Shown here in pieces: positions 44,324 through 50,692 of a stretch of 64,000 bases of DNA. The stretch comes from Bradyrhizobium iriomotense (GTDB lineage: Bacteria > Pseudomonadota > Alphaproteobacteria > Rhizobiales > Xanthobacteraceae). Made by a program: the position numbers and the translations under genes. Under the pieces are notes generated by a model that searched no databases, was not told where the DNA came from, and was given only the letters and a program-made list of their open reading frames with translations. Position 1 is the stretch's first letter, and each line of letters opens with the position of its first letter. The stretch spans positions 1 through 64,000 of the forward strand of contig NZ_JAFCLP010000011.1 in assembly GCF_018129405.1 (NCBI RefSeq). The letters run 5' to 3'.

Positions 44324-44428
44324 TTAACCCTTCAGACCTTGTGTCTGGCGCAACAGCGGCAGGAGCACCGCAAGCAGGCAGACGACGAGCGCGGCGTCCG
44401 CCAGCAGCAATTCGACAAGCAGCAGCAC
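44324..44428 (-). CDS. Possible hydrophobic miniprotein between kdpF and kdpA
   Basis: 34-codon open frame starting GTG at 44428. It fills the gap between kdpF and kdpA and ends 4 bp before the kdpA ATG. It is in the same frame as kdpF, separated only by the kdpF stop TGA and one codon. The product is strongly hydrophobic ([16 protein letters not shown] then L-L-A-V-L-L-P-L) with a short polar tail R-Q-T-Q-G-L-K-G, so one membrane helix is expected. G or C fills 27 of 34 third codon positions, as in real genes here. No strong ribosome-binding site is seen. It could be a separate miniprotein, a read-through extension of KdpF, or chance. Confidence 0.4.
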   Translation of the reverse strand: MLLLVELLLADAALVVCLLAVLLPLLRQTQGLKG

Positions 44429-44431
44429 GGG

Positions 44432-44521
44432 TCAGAACCGCTCGGGCCGCAGCAGCGCGTAGGTGAGGTAGACCAGGAGGCCGAACGAGACGGCGCCGGC
44501 GAGCGCATAATCGAAGATCAT
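44432..44521 (-). CDS. kdpF: K+-transporting ATPase subunit F
   Basis: 29-aa single-helix protein (A-G-A-V-S-F-G-L-L-V-Y-L-T-Y-A-L-L, then R-P-E-R-F), the stabilising subunit KdpF. GGAG lies 8 nt before its ATG and directly after the stop of the upstream 27-aa ORF, so the two are probably translationally coupled. Confidence 0.9.
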   Translation of the reverse strand: MIFDYALAGAVSFGLLVYLTYALLRPERF

Positions 44522-44532
44522 GGCGTACTCCG

Positions 44533-44616
44533 TCACAGCCGTTCGCAGGCATAGGTGTAGCCGATCGCAAGGGCGAATAAGGCGAAGCCCAGCGCCAGCA
44601 TCAGAATGTCCATCAT
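44533..44616 (-). CDS. 27-aa membrane miniprotein, first ORF of the kdp operon
   Basis: Encodes M-M-D-I-L-M-L-A-L-G-F-A-L-F-A-L-A-I-G-Y and then T-Y-A-C-E-R-L: one membrane helix with a short Cys-Glu-Arg-Leu tail. GAGGAG lies 7 nt before the ATG at 44616, and the stop is followed by the kdpF ribosome-binding site. From memory, similar short ORFs ending in C-E-R-L sit before kdpF in other proteobacteria, but I know of no function. It may be an extra subunit or regulator of the pump. Confidence 0.7.
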   Translation of the reverse strand: MMDILMLALGFALFALAIGYTYACERL

Positions 44617-44750
44617 GGCGATACTCCTCAATACGAGACGATATCCGGCATTGCCTGTCTCTGGATTCCCGGCAGGCCGCTTGCTGCAAGCGAATGCAAC
44701 ACGTGTCTCTCCCGGCCGGGAACTTCACCGCGCTGAAGTGCCATTGCGCA

Positions 44751-44801
44751 CATAGGTTTTCGAGGTGAGGCCTATGGCGACGTTATAGGAATCTCATAAA
44801 G
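44751..44801 (-). promoter_or_regulatory. KdpE-type box and promoter of the kdp operon (copy a)
   Basis: Minus strand: CTTTATGAGATTCCTATAAC (44801 to 44782), containing TTTAT-N6-CCTAT with half-sites 11 bp apart. CTCG follows exactly 20 nt after CCTAT (44761-44764), then AAAACCTATG. It is the first of four aligned copies in the region. It lies about 165 bp upstream of the first miniprotein of the kdp operon. Confidence 0.7.
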
Positions 44802-45020
44802 GCCGGCACGCCGTGCCATCCGCCATGTGACACCGACAACGCATTCCGGGAGCGCGCTTCTTGCAGGCCGTGCAGCGACACAATTCACCGACGCTCTGCT
44901 TCTCGTTGGTACGTCAGGCGACGGTCAAGGTCTTTTCAAAACGCCCTGCCTCTATAAGCCTCCACCTTCGGCGGAGACGACAGTCGAAACTCTGTCGGTC
45001 TTACCCGGAAGAATCCGGGC

Positions 45021-45071
45021 ACTTATGAAATCCCTATATCTCTCGCCCGATCCCCATCTCGTTTTCAAACA
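45021..45071 (+). promoter_or_regulatory. KdpE-type box (copy b)
   Basis: ACTTATGAAATCCCTATATC (45021-45040): half-sites CTTAT and CCTAT 11 bp apart, with CTCG at 45058-45061, exactly 20 nt after CCTAT. It lies 92 bp before the ATG of the 154-aa gene. It is the weakest copy, with a single base change in the first half-site and a different downstream sequence. Confidence 0.6.
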
Positions 45072-45132
45072 CCCTTCCAGCCATCTTGGAGAGGCCGGCC
45101 GACTGACCGACGCCAATTCCAGGAGGCCTGAC

Positions 45133-45597
45133 ATGACCGCCGCTCTCCGACACGACGATCCACCATCGCTCGGCGCGAGCCTCCGTCACGCGCAAACGAT
45201 GACGCGGCCCCTGATGCTCGACATCATGCATGGCTGCCGGCGCTTCCCCTCCCTCGGCCAGAGCGAACGCACGGCGCGCGTCATGCGCCTGATCGATGCG
45301 GAGGCCTGGACCGACGCGGCGCTGGCGCTGATGGAACTCGAGCAGCCGATGTGGCAGGTCCGCCGCATCGCCTATGACGAGGGCGAGTGGCACTGCGCGC
45401 TCTCGCGCGAGCGCGAGCTGCCGGATTGGCTCGATGCTGCGGTCGAGGGGTGCCATGGCGACCTCGCGATCGCCCTGCTGTCGGCCTTCGTCGAGGTCCA
45501 GGCGCTCGCCGCGGAAGCGTCGCGGCCAAGCGTTCCCACTGTGCGCCCTGCCCCGGATTCGCTCTACGAGCCGGTTGCCTGCGAGAACTTCAGCTAA
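45133..45597 (+). CDS. Hypothetical protein in kdp-linked module
   Basis: 154-aa protein of no family I recognise. No signal peptide or membrane segment. The middle holds an acidic/hydrophobic helical part (D-A-E-A-W-T-D-A-A-L-A-L-M-E-L-E) and W-Q-V-R-R-I-A-Y-D-E-G-E-W-H-C-A-L-S, which looks like a small globular domain. ATG 45133 follows an AGGAGG ribosome-binding site (45121-45126) by 6 nt; the upstream open frame spans the regulatory box and is not coding. Followed after 22 bp by a small membrane-protein gene. Codon use is typical of the genome. Confidence 0.75.
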   Translation: MTAALRHDDPPSLGASLRHAQTMTRPLMLDIMHGCRRFPSLGQSERTARVMRLIDAEAWTDAALALMELEQPMWQVRRIAYDEGEWHCALSRERELPDWLDAAVEGCHGDLAIALLSAFVEVQALAAEASRPSVPTVRPAPDSLYEPVACENFS

Positions 45598-45619
45598 GCC
45601 AGCCGGACAGGTTCGCACC

Positions 45620-45898
45620 TTGCCGCAATCCTCGAACACATCGCGGGCCCTGAGCCCGGCGCGGGTGATCGCGCGCTTTGCCGTGCGCGTCGTCCTGCTC
45701 GGAGCCTTTGCAGCGTTCGGCAGCATCGGCTTCGGCCGCAGCCTCGCCACCCTGCTCTGGATGTCTATCATCCTCTGCGCCGCCGTCGCGGTTCTCAGGC
45801 GCGAGCAGCTGTTTGGCACCGTCCTCAATCATTGGGACGAATGCGCGGCATTCGGCGCGCTGTTCGCGCTGGTTCACCTTGTCAACGAACAGAGCTGA
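45620..45898 (+). CDS. Small two-helix membrane protein
   Basis: About 92 aa when started at TTG 45620. Two hydrophobic segments (V-R-V-V-L-L-G-A-F-A-A-F-G and L-L-W-M-S-I-I-L-C-A-A-V-A-V-L) are followed by R-R-E-Q-L-F-G-T and an amphipathic end. The start is uncertain: GTG at 45664 is an alternative, and no start has a perfect ribosome-binding site. It follows the 154-aa gene and stops 8 bp before box c. Function unknown. Confidence 0.55.
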   Translation: MPQSSNTSRALSPARVIARFAVRVVLLGAFAAFGSIGFGRSLATLLWMSIILCAAVAVLRREQLFGTVLNHWDECAAFGALFALVHLVNEQS

Positions 45899-45906
45899 AC
45901 AGGAAG

Positions 45907-45957
45907 CTTTATGAGCTTCCTATGAGATCGCCGCAGCGCCTCACTCGAAATCATATT
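45907..45957 (+). promoter_or_regulatory. KdpE-type box (copy c), overlapping a perfect hairpin
   Basis: CTTTATGAGCTTCCTATGAG (45907-45926) with TTTAT and CCTAT 11 bp apart and CTCG at 45944-45947, exactly 20 nt after CCTAT. The inverted repeat GGAAGCT-ttatg-AGCTTCC (45902-45920) overlaps it and could also end the transcript of the previous gene. It lies 98 bp before the ATG at 46025. Confidence 0.65.
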
Positions 45958-46024
45958 CGCTTGACCAGATATTGATCGAACGGTTGCGGGCTCGCGTCCG
46001 CCACCTCTGTCAATCGGAAAGAAT

Positions 46025-46285
46025 ATGTCAATGAAGCTCGTCGAACCTCCCTCGTGCAGCTCCCCTTCAACCATCGTCTTCATCGGCCGCAACCGCCGCG
46101 GCCAATGGGTTGCGCAGGAGCAGAACGGCCTCTATGGCGGCCTGTTCGTCAGCCGCGCCCAGGCCGTCAAATACGCGCTGTTCGAGAACGGACAGCATCC
46201 CGAGACCATCGTCGAGCTGCCGCGCGAGCTCGAGCTCGACATGGGCAAGCGCCCCAACACCATCGTCTCGCAGCGCGCCGCCTGA
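46025..46285 (+). CDS. Small F-I-G-R-N-R protein, paralogue 1
   Basis: 86-aa soluble protein. Its core reads V-F-I-G-R-N-R-R-G-Q-W-V-A-Q-E, then N-G-L-Y-G-G-L-F-V, A-V-K-Y-A-L-F-E-N, and ends L-E-L-D-M. The same pattern occurs in the 130-aa protein at 47635-48027, so the two form a small paralogous family, here unnamed. GGAAAG precedes the ATG. It is the first gene of a two-gene unit with the DapA-like gene (24 bp apart). Confidence 0.75.
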   Translation: MSMKLVEPPSCSSPSTIVFIGRNRRGQWVAQEQNGLYGGLFVSRAQAVKYALFENGQHPETIVELPRELELDMGKRPNTIVSQRAA

Positions 46286-46309
46286 TCCGGCGCCAACAGG
46301 CGACATACC

Positions 46310-47227
46310 ATGTTCATCCCTCCCTCAGCCTGGTTCACCGGCTTCATTCCGGACCTGCCAACGCCGTTCAACGCGGCTGACGCGATCGATGTCGAGGCGT
46401 TCGCCGCGCTCTGCGAGCGCCAGGTCGCGGCGGGCGTTCCCGCGATCGTGGTCTGCGAGACGGCAGGCGAGGCGCCGACGCTCTCCCCCGCCGATCAGGA
46501 GCTCGTCATCCGCACCGCAGTCGAGGTCGTCCGCGGCCGCGTGCGCATCGTCGCCGGCGCGATGTCGAATGCGACCAGCCACGCCATCGAGCTTGCGCGG
46601 CGTGCGGAGGCGGCCGGCGCCGACGCCGTGATGGCGGTTGTGCCCGCCTACAACAAGCCGATGCAGGAGGGGATGCTCGCGCATTTCCGCGCCATCGCCG
46701 GCGCGATCGGCCTGCCCGTGATCCTGCACGACGTTCCCTCCCGCACGCTGCGCCCGCTCGCCGACGAAACGCTTCTGCGTCTCGTCGAATCCCGCCAGTT
46801 CGTCGGCCTGTGCGACGCAAGCGCCGACATCACCCGCCCGATGCGCCTGAACCGGCTGCTGCCGGCCGGCTTTCGCCTGCTCTCCGGCGACGACGTCACC
46901 GCCTTCGGCTATATCGCGAGCGGCGGCGACGGCGCGATCTCGGAAATCTCCAACATCGCCCCCGATCTTTGCCGCACGATCTTCTCACAGGTCAGGCAAG
47001 GCCGCCTGCAGTCGGCACGTTACCTGCACAAGCGCCTTGCCCCACTCATCGCCTGCCTCTCCAAGGACAGCCCCGCGGCACTCAAGAGCGCCCTGAGCGT
47101 GCTGGGCCTGATGTCGCCGGCCACAAGGCTGCCGATCGTGCCGCTGGACGCGGCCGCGCACCGAGAACTGGTGCGCGCCTTCGCCGCGATCGCCGACGAG
47201 GAGCTGATCGACGGCACCGGCGCCTGA
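46310..47227 (+). CDS. DapA-fold protein lacking the Schiff-base lysine
   Basis: 305-aa member of the dihydrodipicolinate synthase / N-acetylneuraminate lyase family: D-L-P-T-P-F-N near the start, V-P-A-Y-N-K-P with Tyr114 (Y107 in E. coli), and S-G-D-D-V-T-A-F-G-Y-I. Key positions are changed. The segment G-I-K-E-A-T-G reads G-L-C168-D-A-S-A, so the imine-forming Lys161 is Cys. Tyr133 of Y-N-V-P-S-R-T is His140 (H-D-V-P-S-R-T), exactly 28 residues before C168 as in E. coli. T-T of G-T-T-G-E is T51-A52. The frame and fold are intact, so class I aldolase chemistry looks lost; the role is unknown. Same unit as paralogue 1. Confidence 0.85.
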   Translation: MFIPPSAWFTGFIPDLPTPFNAADAIDVEAFAALCERQVAAGVPAIVVCETAGEAPTLSPADQELVIRTAVEVVRGRVRIVAGAMSNATSHAIELARRAEAAGADAVMAVVPAYNKPMQEGMLAHFRAIAGAIGLPVILHDVPSRTLRPLADETLLRLVESRQFVGLCDASADITRPMRLNRLLPAGFRLLSGDDVTAFGYIASGGDGAISEISNIAPDLCRTIFSQVRQGRLQSARYLHKRLAPLIACLSKDSPAALKSALSVLGLMSPATRLPIVPLDAAAHRELVRAFAAIADEELIDGTGA

Positions 47228-47310
47228 CGCCTCGCGCGGCCGTTCGGATCTCGCATGCGACCATCAGTCGAAGACCATCACAGGCTGCTCTGCGCCTGGC
47301 AGCTGGCCGC

Positions 47311-47361
47311 CTTTATGACTTTCCTATACGGCAGCCGCGGCGGTCACCTCGCAATCATACG
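47311..47361 (+). promoter_or_regulatory. KdpE-type box (copy d)
   Basis: CTTTATGACTTTCCTATACG (47311-47330), TTTAT and CCTAT 11 bp apart; CTCG at 47348-47351, exactly 20 nt after CCTAT, followed by CAATCATACGC, close to copy c (AAATCATATTC). It lies 98 bp before the ATG at 47429, the same distance as in copy c. Confidence 0.7.
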
Positions 47362-47428
47362 CAGCGGCGGCCATCATGGAAGACAGATCGGAGCGGCCGT
47401 CTCGCCGCACCGGATAAGGACTGAAGAA

Positions 47429-47617
47429 ATGTCGATCCTGACACATGGCCTTGACCGCCCCTTCGCGCCTGAGCGTCCGGCGCGCATCTCCGAAGCGCGC
47501 AAGGCCCAGCTCAAGCGCATCGCCCTGCAGGGGCTCGCCCTGCTCTCGATGGGCAGCGTGCTGACTGCACTGATCGCGCTGAGGACCGCAATCTATGTCT
47601 GGCACATGCACGGCTGA
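47429..47617 (+). CDS. Small membrane protein of the kdp-linked module
   Basis: 62-aa protein: a basic N-terminal half (A-R-K-A-Q-L-K-R) followed by one hydrophobic segment (L-A-L-L-S-M-G-S-V-L-T-A-L-I-A-L) and a short tail Y-V-W-H-M-H-G. An inner-membrane protein with one helix is likely. ATG 47429 follows AAGGA by 8 nt. First gene of the third box-controlled unit. No known family. Confidence 0.65.
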   Translation: MSILTHGLDRPFAPERPARISEARKAQLKRIALQGLALLSMGSVLTALIALRTAIYVWHMHG

Positions 47618-47634
47618 CCCGCAGGGAGGCCTCT

Positions 47635-48027
47635 ATGACCTTGCAGATGTGTGAGGAGGCCGCCATGGCCGCAATTGCCCTTCAGGCTTCTCGTCACCGA
47701 CCCGACACCACGCAGGAACCGGCGGCGACGCTCAGGCCACTGGATCCGGATGTCGTCAGTGCCGCCATCCCCGCATTCTTCATTGGACGCAACCGCACCG
47801 GCCTTTGGGTCGCGCGCGAAGCGAATGGACGCGTCGGCGGTCTGTTCCTGTTCAAGAGCTCGGCGGTGGACTTCGCCAACCGCGAGAGCGCGCCGACGCG
47901 CTGCGCCCTGGTGTTCCCCGTCGAAAACTTCGAACTCGACATCGAGAACCGCGGCAATCCCGTGATCGCGCTGGTGGAAGCAGCCAGGCAGCTTCTCGCG
48001 CGCATGGTCGCAAGGCTGAAGACATGA
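47635..48027 (+). CDS. Small F-I-G-R-N-R protein, paralogue 2
   Basis: 130-aa protein. The central part (about residues 45-105) matches paralogue 1: F-F-I-G-R-N-R-T-G-L-W-V-A-R-E, N-G-R-V-G-G-L-F-L-F, A-V-D-F-A-N-R-E and F-E-L-D-I. It has a longer N-terminal region and a C-terminal amphipathic helix (A-R-Q-L-L-A-R-M-V-A-R-L-K). GGGAGG precedes the ATG at 47635. It overlaps the next miniprotein gene by 4 bp (ATGA). Confidence 0.75.
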   Translation: MTLQMCEEAAMAAIALQASRHRPDTTQEPAATLRPLDPDVVSAAIPAFFIGRNRTGLWVAREANGRVGGLFLFKSSAVDFANRESAPTRCALVFPVENFELDIENRGNPVIALVEAARQLLARMVARLKT

Positions 48028-48116
48028 TCGAGCTCAAGATCACCATCCTGGTTGCGCTGATGGGGGCATTGCTGCTCGGCATGCGCTTCGCTGCAACGCC
48101 CGCCTCGGACAAATAG
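48024..48116 (+). CDS. 30-aa membrane miniprotein
   Basis: Starts at ATG 48024 in the stop codon of paralogue 2 (ATGA) and encodes M-I-E-L-K-I-T-I-L-V-A-L-M-G-A-L-L-L-G-M followed by a short polar tail: one membrane helix. The 4-bp overlap suggests coupled translation. No known family. Confidence 0.55.
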   Translation: MIELKITILVALMGALLLGMRFAATPASDK

Positions 48117-48117
48117 C

Positions 48118-48246
48118 GTGCAGCTCCTCAAGGGAAATCTCGAGCACGCGGTCACCACGACCATCCTGACCATGACGCTGAGCCTGGTCTGGGGCGCGAT
48201 CCTGACCATCGTGATCACCCTGATTGCGCGCGGGCTCGGCGCCTGA
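48118..48246 (+). CDS. 42-aa membrane miniprotein
   Basis: GTG start at 48118, 1 bp after the previous stop. The product begins V-Q-L-L-K-G-N-L-E-H-A-V-T-T-T and continues in one long hydrophobic helix (W-G-A-I-L-T-I-V-I-T-L-I-A-R-G). An AAGG-like ribosome-binding site is not obvious. Probable end of the third unit; 48247-48427 shows no further gene. Confidence 0.5.
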   Translation: MQLLKGNLEHAVTTTILTMTLSLVWGAILTIVITLIARGLGA

Positions 48247-48427
48247 CCCTCACCTCTTCTCGGGCGGCGATCGACCGTGAATTGACCATGGCTGCCTATG
48301 AGGCAAGCAACCGAGCGCGCAGCGCGGTCGCGATGCCTGTCTGAGGCCCGTATCCCGCGGAAAAAGGCTTGGCCTAAAAGTACTTGCCGATCTGGCGCAA
48401 TTTCACGGAACCGTGTAGATCGGTTTC

Positions 48428-49063
48428 ATGAGCACAAGCAGCGTCAATGTCGTCGCCCACCCCCTGGTCCAGCACAAGCTCTCCCTGATGCGGGAGAAGG
48501 ACCGCTCGACCAAGAGCTTTCGCGAGATCCTGAACGAGATCGGGATGCTGCTCGGCTATGAGGTGACGCGCGACCTGCCGCTGGAGCTGGTCGAGATCGA
48601 GACGCCGATCGCGGCCATGCAGGCGCCCAAGATCGCCGGCAAGAAGCTCACGCTGGCGCCGATCCTGCGCGCCGGCGTCGGCTTCCTCGACGGCATGCTG
48701 GCGCTGATGCCCTCGGCGCGCATCGCGCATATCGGGCTCTACCGCGATCCCGAGACATTGCAGGCCGTGGAATATTACTTCAAGGCGCCGCAGGACCTGT
48801 CCGACCGCACCGTGATCCTGATGGATCCGATGCTCGCGACCGGCAACTCGGCCTGCGCCGGCGCGTCCCTGCTCAAGGACCGCGGCGCCCGCGACATCCG
48901 CTTCGTGTGCCTGCTGGCCGCGCCCGAGGGCATCGCCCGGTTCCAGAGTGAACACCCTGACGTGCCGGTCTGGACCGCTGCGATCGACGAGCGGCTCAAC
49001 GACCACGGCTATATCGTGCCGGGCCTGGGCGATGCCGGCGACCGGATGTTCGGCACCAAGTAG
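48428..49063 (+). CDS. upp: Uracil phosphoribosyltransferase
   Basis: 211-aa UPRTase of pyrimidine salvage (uracil + PRPP to UMP). Family motifs: [11 protein letters not shown] near the N-terminus, [11 protein letters not shown] near residue 75, the PRPP loop [14 protein letters not shown] near 130, and the C-terminal [12 protein letters not shown]. Normal length. Confidence 0.97.
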   Translation: MSTSSVNVVAHPLVQHKLSLMREKDRSTKSFREILNEIGMLLGYEVTRDLPLELVEIETPIAAMQAPKIAGKKLTLAPILRAGVGFLDGMLALMPSARIAHIGLYRDPETLQAVEYYFKAPQDLSDRTVILMDPMLATGNSACAGASLLKDRGARDIRFVCLLAAPEGIARFQSEHPDVPVWTAAIDERLNDHGYIVPGLGDAGDRMFGTK

Positions 49064-49111
49064 ACAGCCATCAAGTAGACAGGTTTGCGCGATCGGGTTA
49101 CTCCGGTTGCC

Positions 49112-50686
49112 ATGAGCGCCGACGACTTTTCGCTGCAATCGCTGATCCGGATCGAAGACGCCGCCGATCCCGCCGTCGTGTTTGACGGCGTGCCGGTCTC
49201 CCGCGCGGAATTCCTGGAGAAGATCGAGCAGACCGCGGCCTGGCTTGCCGCGCAGGGTGTCGGCAAGGGCGACGTCGTCGCGGTCTGGCTGGTCAACCGG
49301 ATCGAATGGATCGCGCTGCTGTTCGCCGCCGCCCGCCTTGGCGCCGTCGTCGCCGCCGTCAACACGCGCTACCGCAGCGCGGAAGTCGTACATCTGCTTC
49401 GCGTTTCCGGCGCCAGGCTGATGGTGGTCGAGGCCGCATTCCGCTCGATCGATTTTGCCGCCATTCTTGCCGATATCGCCAGGGCCGAGGTGCCAGCACT
49501 GCAGAAGCTGGCAGTGGTCGGCGCAGACGCAATCCCGGCGCACTGGCCCTGTGTGCGCTTCGATGCGTTTGAGGAGCCCTATCCACCCGCCCCGCCCGCC
49601 CAGGACGACGTCGACCTGCCCGTGCTGCTTTATACGACGTCAGGCACGACCAAGGGACCGAAACTCGTCGCGCATTCGCAGCGGACGCTCGCCGTGCACG
49701 CCGCATCAGTCGCCACAGCGCTGAAACTCTCGCCGCAACGCCATTCGCTGCTGGCGATGCTGCCGTTCTGCGGCACCTTCGGCATGACGAGCCTGCTCGG
49801 CTTCGTCGCAGCGGGGGCGACCATCCATGTGCTCGACGCCTTCGAGGCCGCGCCCGCGCTGAAGATCCTCGAAGCGCAGAAGATCACCCATTCCTTCGGT
49901 TCGGACGAGATGTTCCGCCGCATTCTTGCGCTCACCGATGCGCCACGGCCATTTCCGCATCTCGAAGTCTGCGGCTTCGCTGCGTTCCAGCCCGGTTGGC
50001 GCGAGCTGGCCGCAGAGGCCGAGGCCCGCGGCCTGCCGCTGTTCGGCCTCTACGGCTCAAGCGAGGTGCAGGCGCTGTTCTCGATTGGCCGCCCGCACGA
50101 CGCCTTCGCCGATCGCATCGAGGGCGGCGGCTGGCCGATGTCGCCCGAGGCGAAGGTGCGCGTCCGGGACACCGAAACCGGTGAGCTCGCGGCCCAAGGC
50201 CTCTCCGGCGAGATCGAGATCAGAGCGCCCTCGCGCTTCCTCGGCTACTTCAACAATCCGGACGCAACCCGCGATGCGATCACCGCCGACGGCTTCTTCC
50301 GCACCGGCGATATCGGCCGGCTGCGCGGTGACGGGGCCTTCGTCTACGAAACTCGCGCCGGCGACGCGATGCGGCTCGGAGGTTTTCTCGTCGCCCCCGG
50401 CGAGATCGAGGACGAGCTCAAGTCCTGCCTGGGTGTTGCCGATGCCCAGGTCGTCGCGGTCGACCTGAAGGGCCAGGCGCGCTGCGTCGCCTTCGTGATC
50501 CCGACGAAGCAGCCACCGCAGCAGGCGGCGCTGACCGCGAGGCTGCGGGAGCGGCTCGCCGCCTACAAGGTGCCGGCACGGATCTATCTCGTCGACGCCT
50601 TCCCCGTCACCGACAGCGCCAACGGCGTCAAGATCCAGCGCGCCAGGCTTCGCACCATGGCCATGGAGCTGATCGCCGCGGAATAG
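49112..50686 (+). CDS. AMP-dependent acyl/aryl-CoA synthetase-like protein
   Basis: 524-aa adenylate-forming enzyme of the ANL superfamily. The ATP-binding motif L-Y-T-T-S-G-T-T-K-G-P-K lies near residue 170, G-L-Y-G-S-S-E near 313, and Y-F-N-N-P-D-A-T-R near 380, with F-F-R-T-G-D-I-G-R near 397. The C-terminal lysine lies in S-A-N-G-V-K-I-Q-R. The substrate cannot be told from sequence; a medium-chain or aromatic acid is plausible. ATG 49112 is chosen over a TTG nine codons upstream. It ends 6 bp before the convergent flgL. Confidence 0.85.
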   Translation: MSADDFSLQSLIRIEDAADPAVVFDGVPVSRAEFLEKIEQTAAWLAAQGVGKGDVVAVWLVNRIEWIALLFAAARLGAVVAAVNTRYRSAEVVHLLRVSGARLMVVEAAFRSIDFAAILADIARAEVPALQKLAVVGADAIPAHWPCVRFDAFEEPYPPAPPAQDDVDLPVLLYTTSGTTKGPKLVAHSQRTLAVHAASVATALKLSPQRHSLLAMLPFCGTFGMTSLLGFVAAGATIHVLDAFEAAPALKILEAQKITHSFGSDEMFRRILALTDAPRPFPHLEVCGFAAFQPGWRELAAEAEARGLPLFGLYGSSEVQALFSIGRPHDAFADRIEGGGWPMSPEAKVRVRDTETGELAAQGLSGEIEIRAPSRFLGYFNNPDATRDAITADGFFRTGDIGRLRGDGAFVYETRAGDAMRLGGFLVAPGEIEDELKSCLGVADAQVVAVDLKGQARCVAFVIPTKQPPQQAALTARLRERLAAYKVPARIYLVDAFPVTDSANGVKIQRARLRTMAMELIAAE

Positions 50687-50692
50687 ACAGGC

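Noticed and set aside
44719-44745. GGAAC within the kdp upstream region
   Set aside because: Downstream 16-17 nt give GCCA, not GTT.
44827-45132. N-terminal extension of the 154-aa gene
   Set aside because: It crosses regulatory box b; AGGAGG sits before ATG 45133.
48408-48427. GGAAC upstream of upp
   Set aside because: No minus-10 match, and it would lie on the start codon; part of a small CACGGAACCGTG palindrome.
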